Positions 52,201 to 64,000 of a DNA stretch of 64,000 nucleotides are shown in pieces. The notes beneath the pieces are model-generated. The model did not search any database. It had not been told where the DNA came from and was given only the letters and a program-made list of their open reading frames with translations. Position 1 is the first letter of the stretch, and each line of letters starts with the position of its first letter. The position numbers and the translations under genes are program-made. Source of the stretch: Pterobdella sp. o SKG-2022 (lineage: Eukaryota; Annelida; Clitellata; Hirudinida; Piscicolidae); the NCBI GenBank assembly GCA_964035795.1, contig OZ038325.1, positions 4,204,537-4,268,536 of the forward strand, given 5' to 3'.

Positions 52201-55200
52201 GAGGTAAAAGCAAAATTTTCTGAAAAGATTGAAAAAGCGATAAATAAAATGCATAGGTGAAATATATAACTTCTGCTCTAAAAACTGCTGAAGAAGTTTG
52301 TGGATTAAGTAAATGTAGGCCTCAGCATGGTGAAACTTGGTGGTGGAATCAGGATGTGCAAAAAGCCGTCACAGAGAAGAGGAAAAGTTTTTGGAAGTGA
52401 AAACAACTCGAATCGAGGAAAATAAATACCATTATGTTTCTAAAAGTAAGGACAACAAAGTGTTTATTAAATGACACGAAGCTTTTTGTAAGGCTAGCTT
52501 ACATTATCACTTGATAATGTAAGCTAGCCTTACAAAAAGCTTCGTGTCATTTAATAGATACTTTGTGTTTGTTGTCCCTATTTTTAAATTCAGGCTATTG
52601 TACTCCATCACTGTTTCTGATATAAAGATTGCTGAGGAAATAAAGAAAAAGGCGGTGGTAGAGATGTGGAATGACATGTCGTATTGTGTAGAATCAGAAG
52701 GATGAAGAAAGTAGCGGGTGACTTAGCAGGTAACAACTGCATTAAAGGCAAAAATAGGACGATTGTATTTGCTGAGGATTCTCGGAAGAGAGTGTGGAAA
52801 GAGCACATGAAGGCCATCATGGATGAGGAGAATCCATGGGATGGGATGGTGAATGTAGAAATAGATGAATGTCCCATGGAACCTTTTGCTATGAATGAAG
52901 TGGAGAAAGCACTAAGGATCATAAAGAATGGCAAAATCAGTGGACCAACTGGGATGGTCAAGGAGCACTTAGCTGCTTCTTCATATGGTAAGCAAGTTAT
53001 ATTGTAAATAGCAAACGGAACCTTCAATGGAAAGGATATGCCTCATGACAGGAGGATGAGTACAGTTGTTCCCATTTATAAGAAGGTTTTGATCGAGTGC
53101 CAAAAGAGGTGATTGAATGGGTGCTGAGAAAGAAGTTGGTCTTGGAAAAGTTGGTTCAAGCAGAAATTTCGATGTACAAAAGAGCAAAAACACGGGTTCA
53201 GGTTAGAGGTGGACACTCGAAAAAATTTGATGTTGGTGTATGTGTCCATCAAGGATCAGTTCTTTCATTGCTTTTTTTCAATAGTGCTAGATGTATTTTT
53301 TGAAGATGAAAGAAAAGGTGCTCTATATGAACTGCTTTATGCGGATCACTTGGTCTTGATGGGAGAGACTATGGAAGAACTAGAAACACAAATCATTCGT
53401 TGAAAAGCAGCTTTTGAAAGAAAAGGGTTGAAGGTTAATCTTGGTAAGACAAAAGTCATGGAGAGTGATGATGTTAGTGCGGTTTTTTTCTTGGCTAAGA
53501 TTGATCCATGTAGCGTGTGTGGTAAGAGGGTTAAGGTAAATTGTGTGAAGTGTAAGAAGTGGGTTTATGCTTGGTTGCTAGGATAAAAAAGTTTATTGTA
53601 GAGTGAATGGAAATTTTGAATATAGGGTTTGTATGAATGGCTCAAATGAGGAATGTAGTAATGTTTTAAACGGTTATTTGAGTGAGTTGAAGAGGGTAAA
53701 TAATTATTGTTATCTAGGGGACAATATGAATGGTGGAGGAAAAAGTGAGCTAGCTGCTACTTGAAAGCATTCAAAAGTATGTCTTCTATGTTATGGGGTA
53801 AAAAACACATGGAATATCAAAGAAAAAATTTATAGGACATGTATGAGGCCTGTCATGACATATGGCTCAGAAACTTGGATGGTAAGATCGGTTGAAGAGA
53901 GTATGTTAGAAGAGCAGAAAAACAGATGCTTTAAATAATGTGTGATGTGCAGCTAGCTGATGGGGTGAAGACAAAAAAGTTGATGGTTATATTGGGGCTG
54001 GATAGTACGGTTATTAAAGTTGTGAGACAAGGAGGTTTGGGATGGCTGGGTCATGTTGTAAGGAAAGAGAATAATGATTGTGTTAAGCAGGTGTGGAGTT
54101 TTGAGGTTGAAGGCAGTAGAGGAAGAGGAAGGCCAAGGTTAGCTTGGAAAAGTATGATAGAAAACCTTTGTTGTGGGTTTGGGTTAGGTCTTGAAGATGC
54201 CTATGACAAGGTGAAATGGAGAAAGAGGGTTAAGTTGTGGAAAAAAATTAGTGACCCTTTTTGAAAAGGAAAAGATTTTGACTATAATAAAATGATACTG
54301 ATATCACTATAACAGGACCTAGAGAAGATGGAGGAAGAAAAGGAAGTATTTAAGAGCTCCCTCAAAAACCTGGATGACACCAATGATGAAGAAGATGACA
54401 CAAAACACCACCAAGATGTTGGTAATGGCGACGGGGTGGCTTTGAAGAGTCTGAAAAAAATGGCTGAGGCTTCAACAATTGAGGCTGAGAATAACAAGGA
54501 ACAACTCAAGGAGATGGTGATGTCAAATGGTGACGATGTGTTAAAGATAGAGGAGTTGAAGGAGAATTTTGAAGTGGCTCTGAAGGTTGAAGATGATGTC
54601 GATGAACAACAAAAACAACAAAACACAGACTTCAAACAAAACCTTTCTAATGGCAACTTCCTTGAGCATCAACACTTGCAAACAACACAACATCTTGATG
54701 CGCAACAAATTGAACTTCAACAACAACAATTGGAACTGCAACATTTGGATCTGCAACAACAACACTTAGATATTCAACAACAGCTACAATTACAACAACA
54801 TAACAACAAGCCTCATGATAAGTTTAATGCTCAATTTGATATCAATGACAATTTTCTGCAACAAAATTTACAACAAAACATCCAAATGCAACAACCAAGC
54901 AAGGGCTTTTTGGCACCAGGCCATGAAGATGCTCACAAGTGGTTTTACAGGGATCCACAAGGCGAAATACAAGGTTTGTATCTTCCTCATTACCAGTCCA
55001 TAATATTCAATCGTTTTTTGCTAACATCATGAGGCTTCCACTATTTAAAAATATATCTTTATTTATTTTTATATTCAGTAATTTTGTTAGTTTATTAATT
55101 TTTTTTTTAAAACTTCATTTTTAGTTAATAGATTAAGTAGTAAGTCTACTTCAATCCGAGTTTCAGTAGTGTAATTAATAGATTTCACAGGGCACTACTC

Positions 55201-57759
55201 CATGTGAACAAAAAAAGGTAAAGAAATAGGCTATATTTTTATTCAATTGATTGATTTAAAGTCAGTTATATGAATTATCTAAGGGGAATCAAATTTTATA
55301 ATAGCCTCTCTTTTTACAAAATGTGGTGTTTTTTAGGATTTATTTCAAAGTCTATATAAATTGATTTACCATTGATGTAATGATTAACACACTACTACAG
55401 GTCCTTTCCACCAATCAGAGATGTCTGAGTGGTTTTCAGCAGGATATTTCAACACTAACCTGCTGATCAAACAAGGCCTCGATGAAAACTTTCTACCCCT
55501 CGGGACACTTTTAAGAAACTGTGACCAAAATCCTTTCCAAAGCAATCTATCCATCTCTTCCACTACTTCCACATCTGCCAACAACCATGTTAAGGTCTGT
55601 TGAAGAGGGGTTTGTGTGGATTTGTTGTGAATTTTTAGTTGTATGATGTTGTAGGAGTTTGTTGATTAAGTTTTTATGTGGTTTAGTATAATGGTTTTTG
55701 ATATCCTTTGCTTATATGTTTATTTTTTTTAATGCTGTTCAATGAATTGTAATTACAACAATGTAACCTACAGGAGCACATGGATGGTCAAGCTTTCATA
55801 CAATCTCACTTGAGCAAACAACAAGAACAACTAAGGATCTTGCAACTATTGCAACAACAGCAACCTCAGCAGCAAATCAACAACGATGTCATTAACCTCA
55901 AAGCTCAACTTTTTCTACAATCTCTTCAGCAACAACAGCAACAAATGGCTACTTCCACAGCCACTTCTCTACAACATAATATTCTCTCACAACTTTACCA
56001 ACAGCAGCAGCAACAAATGTTATACAACAAACCATTCAACACATCATCTGACTCAATGTCCCAATTGTCAACATCATTATGGAGAGAACCTCGAACACCC
56101 ACACCCACCAACATTGAGCAACAACTACAATTGCTAGCTTATGAGATGCAACAAAAACAACAACAACAATCCAGCAGTGATAACCCATTAAGGGTTTTGT
56201 TGCAACAACAGGAAGCACTCCAGAGGGCTGATGGTCAAAGGGACCTTGTGGAAAGGCAGAAGAATGAAGAGATGAGGAGGAGACAGGTTGGTGGGTGAAT
56301 GGATATATATATATATATATATTCATTTGTTTATTTATTTATGTGGATGTATAAATATATAAATGAATGATAGTTAAGCACCATCCTTCTTGCACCAGCT
56401 TGAATGCCTGAGGAAACTGCAGCAGCAGCAACAACAAGCAGAACTAATCAATCGTCTGCAAGACAACTACCCACTTTACAAGGCTCTTCAACAACAGCAA
56501 CAATTAAAACAACAAAACCCATCAATCTCAACCTTCCTATCGAGCTTGCAGAGGTTTCATTTGAGCATTTTCTTTTTTTTTTTTATATGTATTTAAAATA
56601 TCTTTTTCTAGAACATACTCTGTTTATTTTTTGTGCTGTTGTATGTGGCTTTTTATTTAAAATAAATAAGATATTTTATCTGTTTTTTATTCATTCAATT
56701 TAATGGCAATTGCACAGACAACCAGCATACAACACTGCTCCCTCCATGTCAACAACCAATATCAACTTCCCCTCGGAAACATCCTTCCTTTTCAACCAAC
56801 AACAACTTGCACTACAAAACAAACAGCCCGTCAACAAGGTGGTAGTGCTAAGAGATTTATTTTGATGCATGTCTTTTCCCACCTCTCATATGCATATTTC
56901 TTAAATTATTGTGGAAAATAAATTCTCAAGTCGGAATATTTAGCTATTTGATTAACAAAGCTTTCCGATATATGGCGAAATCCTGAAGATTATATCCTTT
57001 TATATTTAAAATGTTTTTAAATAAACGAGCTAAATAAAAATTTTTGGTAATCATGAATGCATGTTTGCTTAAATAAATTTGTGTGCGTTCATGGGGGTGT
57101 TCATTAACGCACATACCCACACACAGTCATGGTCGTTCAGTAATTATAACAGTAACGATTGGAACCAATCATCTGCATTTAATCCTTCCAACAAAACTCC
57201 TTCCCCTGCCTCCTTCTATAATGAACTTTCTGCGCAGGTTTGAGTGTTAATTTCCAATAGTTTCAAGATTTTTATAAATTACCATCCAAATATCATATAT
57301 AGCTTCTGTAAAAACGTCCACACACCTACCCTACTAATTCACAAGCAGAAACTGCTAATGACTTCTGAGATGGTGGCGTGGTGTGAGACGCAACTGAAAC
57401 AGCAAGTGCCTATAAACAACAGTAGGTGTTTGTTTTTTAAGACATACATACTTGCATAAACCAAACTTTTCCACTTAATGGCGAATGAATGCATTTCCCT
57501 GTCAATTGCTTCAGTTTATCTAATGATTTTTTTCGCATTGTTGCAGTCACACTTGAACCTCTCTTAAAATAACGCATACCCAGTTCCATCTATAGTGAAG
57601 CAGTTATGCAGCAGTGGTACTGTGCAAAATAGCATGCAGATCATTTCCAGATTCATCTCCGACTCCGATAAGGCATCCCTCTTTGCTAGAAACTTCCATG
57701 AAAAATTCAACCGTAATATGGTGCGTCAACTGGTGGAGGTGTTTTTAAGGCTAGCTTAG
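46208..57759 (+). CDS. GIGYF: GIGYF (GRB10-interacting GYF protein) homologue, 16 or 17 exons
   Basis: This is a cytoplasmic translational repressor scaffold; family members recruit 4EHP and DDX6 and bind proline-rich partners through the GYF domain. Exons: 46208-46239, 46971-47033, 49104-49260, 49572-49686, 49873-49969, 50189-50304, 50402-50509, 50691-50767, 54316-54973, 55401-55594, 55774-56286, 56399-56553, 56718-56838, 57127-57237, 57346-57421 and 57584-57720 or -57759. Phases agree throughout. Family matches are L-K-F-G-P-E-W-L at the start and H-R-Y-S-K-E-E-M-L-S-M-F (4EHP-binding motif). Next comes L-P-E-W ... G-T-F-D-A-S-G-A-F-M-S-I-K (DDX6-binding region). The GYF domain W-F-Y-R-D-P-Q-G-E-I-Q|G-P-F ... 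W-F-S-A-G-Y-F is split over exons 9 and 10. Gln-rich blocks follow. The C-terminal helical repeat ends F-I-S-D-S-D-K-A-S-L-F-A-R. The 3' end is uncertain: read-through gives TAG at 57757-57759, while splicing after 57720 to 58092 gives a stop at 58113-58115. The 3.5-kb intron 8 contains a LINE. Confidence 0.9.
47250..47443 (+). repeat. Foldback element with about 55-base inverted arms
   Basis: The left arm, around 47276-47331 (TTTTGTATAGCAATTAAACT ... GAGGATTCATACATTTATCT), and the right arm, around 47387-47440, are nearly perfect reverse complements. They flank a smaller internal palindrome (AGCTATACTTATCGAAAATT...AGCT). It lies in GIGYF intron 2. Related sequences lie in dynein and IgLON introns. 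No protein is encoded, so it resembles a MITE or foldback transposon. Confidence 0.75.
51240..54275 (+). mobile_element. Near full-length degenerate LINE with endonuclease, RT and zinc finger
   Basis: It lies in GIGYF intron 8 in the sense orientation. The endonuclease has C-I-Q-E-V-R-W-R near 51.5 kb and L-I-C-L-K-D-F-N-Q-H near 51.8 kb. The RT region has I-S-G-P-T-G-M-V-K-E-H-L near 52.95 kb, G-V-C-V-H-Q-G-S-V-L near 53.25 kb and L-L-Y-A-D-H-L-V-L near 53.34 kb, where the second catalytic Asp of Y-A-D-D is His. A C-S-V-C-G-K-R ... C-V-K-C zinc-finger remnant follows near 53.5 kb. T-Y-G-S-E-T-W, L-G-H-V and R-G-R-P-R-L-A-W-K close the 3' end near 54.15 kb. Stops and frameshifts are many. A palindrome has disrupted it at 52.5 kb. 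Confidence 0.88.
52452..52580 (+). repeat. Long near-perfect palindrome inside the LINE
   Basis: Arms of about 47 bases (TATTAAATGACACGAAGCTT ... TTACATTATCA and complement) meet at a two-base centre, CT, at 52510-52511. Weaker complementarity (GACAACAAA / TTTGTTGTC) extends it further outward. The LINE frame is interrupted here. It could be an inserted foldback element or an inverted duplication formed during repair or reverse transcription. Confidence 0.85.
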
Positions 57760-58800
57760 TGTTAGTTTTTCAAAATTGCATTTAGCTAAAAGGGTTATTG
57801 TGGGACTTCAAGTTTATCATTAAACATTTTTAATTCAAGTGTTTACATATTCATAATGACGTTTTTCTATCTAGTAATACTTTCCTCTAAATTCGTTGGT
57901 AGGAGTGGGCAGGCAAAAGTTGAATTTCATATCAATCAAATCAATATGATGATAATCAAATTTGAAACTATTCAATATCATATTATCAAGATAAAAGCTT
58001 ATATCTCATTAACCATTGTGGTTCACAAGTTTTATCTTATAACTGATCGGTTATTGAGATTAAAATCCATATCAAAATTATCTCACAACAGGATTCTGGA
58101 CCCGTGTTTTCGTGAGGATTGGTGATGTTGCCTCTTCACTGCTTTCAATTTTTCATCTTCAATATATCATCATTTTTTATCTTGATTTTACCACGATATC
58201 CATTTGATTGTTATGCACAATTATCTTTTTTTAAACAATTTTTACTTTATTATTTTTTTTTGATAACATAAGACTGTGTTTTTTGTCAAACTTGACTGTT
58301 CTCCCAAAGAGATATACCTATCCAACATCACCAACAAAAAATGATGTATATGCATACAATGCATCATATATATTACGCTATATAGGTATATACGTTTATA
58401 GTATATACATATATTATGAAGTTCTATCTTTGAAATGTCTTTTTTGTGGTTTACTTTTAGTGAAAGACTTTGATCATTCGTTATTTTAATAAATTTACTA
58501 TGGTTAATAATTATTTTCCCAGAAAAAGATTTGCGTTTTTTGGGAGTTAAATGAGTTGATGGGTGCGTAAATAAATACATTGAATAAATTTGGTTGTGCT
58601 TCAAGAATTTCTAGACCAGCTGTTGATATAAAAACAGATAGCTGATATAAAATGCGGAATCATTTTTCTCCATTATTTTATAACATAGTCTGAGATGATG
58701 TTAAACAAAACGAATATTGTTATAGTGACAAAACTATTAGTCTTTCAAACCAATTTAGTATATGTGATTATATATAGTCAGTCAAAATATCATTATTCGT
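57760..58800. other. GIGYF 3' region and intergenic sequence
   Basis: This may hold the GIGYF 3' UTR, or an intron plus a short last exon at 58092-58115 (acceptor CAG at 58089-58091). AATAAA occurs at about 58489. Otherwise it is AT-rich sequence with no recognisable feature. Confidence 0.45.
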
Positions 58801-59225
58801 GTTGGATTATACTGCTGTAGGCATCCCAGGGGGTATCATCAGTCGGCCAATACACTTCCTCCATTCAACTTTATTCAGTGGCTACACATTTTTCAAACCA
58901 TAAGATTCCATATCCTTTTCAAAACGACCAAGTCTGCTAGTCAACCACGGCAATGACCTCCAGGCAGAGGAAGTTTGAGCACGTCTCTGATACACGTGGA
59001 ATAACGTCTTACGTGACCATACCAGCGAAGATGTCGCCTCGGCTCTGTAGCAGCGTCCCTATGTTTAGGATTATGAGTTTTGGCTTGGTGGATCATTCTT
59101 TTTTGACAACGGCAAGACTTATTGCTCAAGTGTGAAAATGGTGGTTTTTGAATTTTGATAATTTCAAGCCTAACGTTAGCTTGGGCTGGCAGTCATATGA
59201 AATTTTTGCCCCAACTAAAACGGCT
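58801..59225 (-). mobile_element. Composite dispersed repeat, copy B, containing a LINE 3' end
   Basis: The + strand begins GGATTATACTGCTGTAGGCA, the inverted counterpart of the end of the copy at 26.6 kb. On the minus strand it reads a LINE-type tail, H-L-R-W-Y-G-H-V-R-R then L-P-L-P-G-G-H-C-R-G, W-L-T-S-R-L-G-R-F-E-K-D-M and E-W-R-K-C-I-G-R. The rest (CAACGGCAAG ... GCTTGGGCTGGCAG) is shared with copy A. Stops interrupt it. Confidence 0.65.
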
Positions 59226-59987
59226 CTTAATCAAAATATGATGAAATTAAAATCCAAACTCCACTCAAATATTTAATTTCTTTCAAGTTCTTTAGATATT
59301 TTTTATTTTTTTGAAAAAAAAATCTTTAATGCAGGTTTTTTACGGAGCAAAAGGAAACCGTCGTAAACGACGCTTACCAAAGTTATCGGAAATTTTATAT
59401 AATAGCTTTAGGAGTTTTTACAGATGATCCTTTAATAAAGACAAAAACGATTGATATTTCCAACCTCAATATAGTTAGTGTAAATAGTTAAAAACATTTG
59501 AAAAGCAATATTTGAGCAATGTTAATTGCCTGAGTCTAATAGAATAGTATTGTACAAGTGATCGTTGAAAATAAACTTTTTTATAGTAGATTTGAAATAC
59601 AAAACAGTTTCATTTTATGAATGGATGTTAAATTTCGAAAAACACTTGAGTAAAGATAATCTTCATACAATTATTTCTAGCCGAAATTTGATCAAAATAT
59701 GAATTAAAAATCGAGAAGCGATGTTATTGAAAAAATTCACCTACACTGATACTTGATTTGCAGAAACTTCAATGGATCGTGATAAGCAAACTAGAAATTA
59801 TTAAACTTACATAAAATTTTTGATAATTGAAGTGAATTACAAAAAACAAATTCGTCTTTTTGTGTAACACAAAAATTACAAATAGCCTGATAATTAAAAC
59901 TGACTATTTTAATAATATTTAAATCTAATTATTTATTAAATACCAATAATTAAAAATGGAAATAAAAAACATATTCATTCAATAAAT
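59226..59987. other. Intergenic region at the cadherin 3' end
   Basis: AT-rich, no gene seen. TTTATT at about 59932 reads AATAAA on the minus strand, about 50 bases past the cadherin stop, and is a plausible poly(A) signal. Confidence 0.45.
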
Positions 59988-62900
59988 TCAAAGATTATAA
60001 ATATGGTCTGGAGAAGGGATTTCTATTTCGGAAGTGGACGAAACTACAACGACTTTGTTGTCGGTCACATGTTCTCCTGGAAGGGTAATGCCGTCGAACC
60101 TGCAATGGCCGTGATAATTATGCTTCTTAGTTATGCTTATTATTTATGTAATCAATACGAGCCTGTATAAAACATAGTTGAAGTGGTAGCCTACAAATCA
60201 TAATTCATGGTTTTTAAAAGTAGTTCTTCAAGCATGGAAAAGCCAAGTGGAAAACATCGTTCAAAACTATTGTGTTTTTATGTATTTAAAACACTATTAG
60301 ATATAACTATTGAAATATCTATTATGAAAATTTATCGAATATACTCATATTAATTATGTCTTTAGAATTCTTATTATTCTGAAATTAAATGTCGTTTAGT
60401 GTTCAATTATAAGAATAGCAATATTTATAGGATAATCATAACTAAATATTTATTATATTGTTATAAATATTCACCTTTCACTATCCTTATAGTTAGAGTT
60501 GTCATTATTGCCTGAAATTTTTTCTTTTCTCTTAGTCGCTTTATCTATACCCGCTTTGTTAATTGAATACATATCTTTTGAATTGTTATTCTTCTTATTA
60601 CTGTTTTTTATATTATTTTTTCTGTTAGGATTTCTCAGCCTTCTCATAGGCTCACCTGAAGACAATGAGTCTATAGAAGAAAGGTTATTATTCACATTAT
60701 TATTGTTGTTATTCTCACTATTATTTTTAATATTATTTTTATCATTATAATCTTTGTTACTGTTGTATTTTTTTTTACTGTTAGTATCTTTATCAGTGTT
60801 ATTACTGATATTTTGAGGGTTGTATTTGTATAGAACATTATAGTACTCTGTATCATCCAAGTCATTTGCGGAGAATATTTTATCAGCATCAATATCATTA
60901 TCATTTTGGTCATGTTGCTCATCAAAATAATTCTTCAGACCTTGTTGATGATACTGTTGCTGCAGAAGGGTAATAGCTGGGTGGTTGGATAGAAAAATAG
61001 ACGGAGGGGGAGCGTCCGTTATAAAAGGGGGCGGAGCAAAACTATTATGATTGATGGGTAAATTTCTAGCTGCTTGAGGAACGATTTTTGTGGGAACTCT
61101 TTTGAAGGCGGATGAATCATCATTGAACGAATCAGATTTTAATTTGTTGCGTAGGTTGTTGGGGGAGATGGTGGGAAGGGGTGGTTCAGTTGATTTATGC
61201 GATGGTTGCCTGATATAATGAAGAGAGAGGTTGCTCAGTTGTCTCTGTCCTGTGAGTCTGGCAAGAAACTTGGAAAAAGTTGACTCAGGTCTAGTGACAG
61301 GTTGGTAATGAAAGAGTTCACTGTTAATGGTCTGTTGAAAGTTTGCAGATTCATGGATGCTCTCGTAAGGGATGTGTTGTGAGTTGTGAGTCTCATCTTC
61401 TTCAGGAATGCCTGAATCAGGAAAAATTTCCCCCTTGAAAGAAGCAGGAGTTCCTCTAGATTGGCCTCTGTTGATCATGGAGATTTCGCTGTCAACTTCT
61501 CTCTCTAGTGCCAGTGAGCCTCTACCGCTGGATTCTGATCTGGTCTGTGAAGGCAAATTTTGCCGAATGTGATGTGCTTTAGAAGAAGTTTTTTGAAGAG
61601 TTTCAACTGAGGAAATAGATGGAGTAGTATTTTTTGGAGGAAGAGTTGATTGGTGGAAAATTGGAGGGCTGATGGTTGGACCATCATTATTGTTCTGTCT
61701 TTTTTTCGTTTTGGTTTTTCTTTTCAAACAGCACCAAACGCCAATGGAAATTGCAGCTATCAACACAACACCACAAAGAACCATGAACACAATCAACAAT
61801 ATCAACCCAGCACCAGAAAGAGCTCCAGACTTTGACTCATCTATTTTTGGAGACACAGTTGTTAAATCAACATTGTTGGTAGTGCTTGTGAAGCCATAAC
61901 AGTTAACAACATCACAGGATATACTTGTGAAAATTGTGACCTTAGTATGGCTTTCCTTCTTGAACCTCAAACCAACTCTTGCTCCCACACTCAAGCTGAA
62001 CACGAGTGTATTGTTAATTTCTAAAATGGCGTCTGTACCTAAAATTGCATCATTTTTGAACAGTACAACGCTATCATGTTTCGTGCCTTTATGTTGATCT
62101 ACTGCCCAACCAGCATCCACTTCTACCGAACGTTTAAATCGGGTTAGGATAATTTTTTTTATCAATATTATATCTCCTGTTGTTTTTCCAACTACGAAAT
62201 TTTCAGAAAGATTTTCCAAAAAATATGTCACACCCATCCCCTCCACCACACCCACTCTCCCCACTAAACCACCTACTTCCAAATCATCCTTCAAATTAAA
62301 ATTGTAATTATCTCTATCGAACTTAGGATCTTTTGGTTCATAATCGATGGTGACATTTAGTTGTGTAATTTTATAATTATTATATAAAGTTTCTCCATTT
62401 TCATTTATTAATCTTGCTGAAATTTTAGAAAAGATGCTACTATCGCCATTCTTGTTATTGCTAGGTATCAATCCATCCACCACCACCACACCACTCCACC
62501 TACCAACAGCCAGCATATTGTTAGCATTATCTATCAACGAGTACTCTATCTTTGGAAAAGATGAAAACGAAGAAGAAGAAGATGAGGGTAAAAATGCTGA
62601 TAAAGATAGCGAAGATGAAGTTAGATACGCTCTGATATTAACAACTTGAAAGCCTTTAGAAGCGTTGTATGGGATAGAAAGTGAGTAACTATCTATAAGA
62701 AACATTAATTCATACCCACTGTAATCTATATCATCACCATTATTATTATTTTTGTTGTTGTTATTATTATTTGGGCACCTATCATCAACTATTACGATAT
62801 TTACTTTAACGATAGTGATCAAGTAGAAGCTTAAGCTAGTAGACACTGCAATATCCAATGATATTGCATTATTGTTGTTATCGTCACTATTTTTATTCTT

Positions 62901-63955
62901 ATTGATGTTGTTATTGTTTGTATTATTGTTGTTAGAACAAGCCTTATGTTGCAAGATAGTACCTCCAGCAACATACAGAACTCCAGAAGTACGGCCAACA
63001 GCTAGCGATACGTCATTGTTTGAATTGTTGTTATATTCATTATTTGTTATGTTATAACTGTTGTTTATACTATTTCCATTGTTACCATTGGTAGTTATAT
63101 TCTTGTTGCTATCAACAATGAAAAAATTATATAACGGTTGATGTAGGGAATTTATTGATCTTTTGATGGTTAGATGAACCAATTCTTTGCCTACGTCATC
63201 AGCTAATACATCGAAAGTCCCTCTGGAAAATAAAAAATGAAATAATATTATCAATTTCATTTTATATATCCATCAACTCATTCATCTATTTTTTCTCCAT
63301 CTACTCCTCCATTCATCCACCCATCCACTCATTTATCCATCTATTCATCCACTCCTTCATGCATTCAACTATCCATTCATCTGCCCATCCATACAACTAC
63401 CCATCTATTCATCTACCCATCCATTCATCCGCTCTTTCATACATTCAACTATCCATTCATCTACCCATCCATACATCTACTCATCTACCCATTCATTCAT
63501 TCATTCATCCATTCATCAACAGCCTCACCAACCCACTTATAATAACTTTCTTGAAACACCATTTTCTCTGTCGCTCTTTCCACTTCAACAACCACAACTA
63601 GTGACTCTTCCCACTTCTCTGACGTCACATTCACAACCATGATGACGTAAGAAATGTTATCAAGTTTGGATGTTGTCAATACTTCATTATAACGTAAACT
63701 CAAATAGTTCTTATTTGTTTTTTCTATGTTGTTGTTATCCTTTTGAATTACATATTGTTGTTTCATTAAGTAGTTTGTTTCATTACTATTATCGTTATTA
63801 TTATTTCCATTATTTTTGTTATTCATTTGTACATTATTATTATCTTTATTATTGTTATTATATTCAACGTTTATCGTCATGACGACAGTCTGCAAGGGGA
63901 CGTCGAGTAGCAACGAAGTCTGCCAAATAATTGTTGTTGGGGTCTTTAGATGTCT
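59988..63955 (-). CDS. Cadherin-like single-pass transmembrane protein, 3' part, three exons
   Basis: Exons: about 63955-63529 (start uncertain, gene continues off the right edge), 63220-60475 and 60099-59988. Donors are GTGAGG and GTGAAT and the phases agree. Cadherin-repeat signatures are P-K-F-D-R-D-N-Y-N-F-N-L-K-D-D-L-E-V-G with F-V-V-G-K-T-T-G-D-I-I-L, and a repeat-like L-A-V-G-R-T-S-G-V-L-Y-V-A. Calcium-binding motifs are weak, so binding is uncertain. The transmembrane helix is L-I-L-L-I-V-F-M-V-L-C-G-V-V-L, followed by the basic stop-transfer C-C-L-K-R-K-T-K-T-K-K-R. The roughly 400-residue cytoplasmic tail is Ser/Pro-rich, then strongly Asn/Lys/Asp-rich. It ends in a spliced exon reading F-D-G-I-T-L-P-G-E-H-V and stopping after H-I-Y-N-L. 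Asn runs encoded by AAT/AAC repeats also interrupt the extracellular domains. It probably acts in cell adhesion or as an adhesion receptor; the exact subfamily is not recognised. Confidence 0.75.
63270..63528 (+). repeat. CATCC/ATTC minisatellite in cadherin intron
   Basis: Imperfect units built from CATCCATTCAT-type words fill most of the intron between the two large cadherin exons, right up to the exon donor. The His/Ser/Pro-rich frame on the + strand is a repeat artefact. Confidence 0.88.
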
Positions 63956-64000
63956 CATTTGGTTTTCAAACAACCATCATAAATAAGTTTCATTGATTGA

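Noticed and set aside
57547..57583. Apparent frameshift and in-frame TAA at the start of the last GIGYF coding exons.
   Set aside because: Using the first AG (57545-57546) puts TAA in frame. The later acceptor CAG at 57581-57583 keeps the frame and gives a gapless match in length to the GIGYF C-terminal helical segment. No lesion is needed.
60471..63260. Dystroglycan as the identity of the minus-strand transmembrane protein.
   Set aside because: The single-pass topology and cadherin-like repeats fit superficially, but the tail lacks the Pro-rich dystrophin-binding end expected of dystroglycan. Cadherin-like is the safer call.
63359..63601. His/Ser/Pro-rich open frame on the + strand.
   Set aside because: It is the CATCC minisatellite in the cadherin intron, overlapping the antisense of a real exon.

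Overview
The window is AT-rich nuclear DNA from an invertebrate animal. The genes are split by spliceosomal introns with GT/AG borders, and they encode an axonemal dynein heavy chain, a Shal-type potassium channel, a three-Ig GPI-anchored adhesion protein, a GYF-domain translational repressor and a cadherin-like receptor. The space between exons is filled by degenerate non-LTR retrotransposons, a tRNA-derived SINE family and long trinucleotide arrays. The Shal and Ig proteins look bilaterian. I cannot name the phylum from sequence alone.

Layout, left to right. The last two exons of an axonemal dynein heavy chain (+, DNAH1-like) lie at 118-1305. A complete ten-exon Kv4/Shal channel gene (-) runs from 24068 down to 4952; its spliced frame closes at 502 codons. 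Its introns hold a SINE, two LINE fragments, several minisatellites and an essentially pure 2-kb (AGT)n array. From 24.1 to 32.7 kb there is gene-poor sequence with a composite repeat, an (AGT)n array and two unrelated LINE fragments in head-to-head orientation. At 32732-34015 is an intronless LAP1/LULL1-like torsin activator (+). Converging on it is a three-exon gene (-, 38122 to 34574) for a 1120-residue protein I do not recognise. Diverging from that gene is a nine-exon lachesin/IgLON-like gene (+, 38784-45331, 383 aa). A GIGYF gene follows (+, 46208 to about 57759, at least 16 exons). A cadherin-like transmembrane protein (-, 63955 to 59988) is cut by the right edge.

The exon structures were built by hand. 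In each multi-exon gene, splice phases agree from exon to exon, which is the main support for the models. The genes do not form a pathway: they span cilia motility, neuronal excitability, cell adhesion, nuclear-envelope torsin regulation and mRNA-linked translational repression. Most of the unusual content is in the repeats: the very long AGT array, four AGT arrays on the same strand, a SINE family with a conserved 3' core (one copy nested inside a LINE reverse transcriptase), a foldback family present in three introns, and a composite element with terminal inverted repeats. I saw no CRISPR array, rRNA gene or clearly functional tRNA gene.
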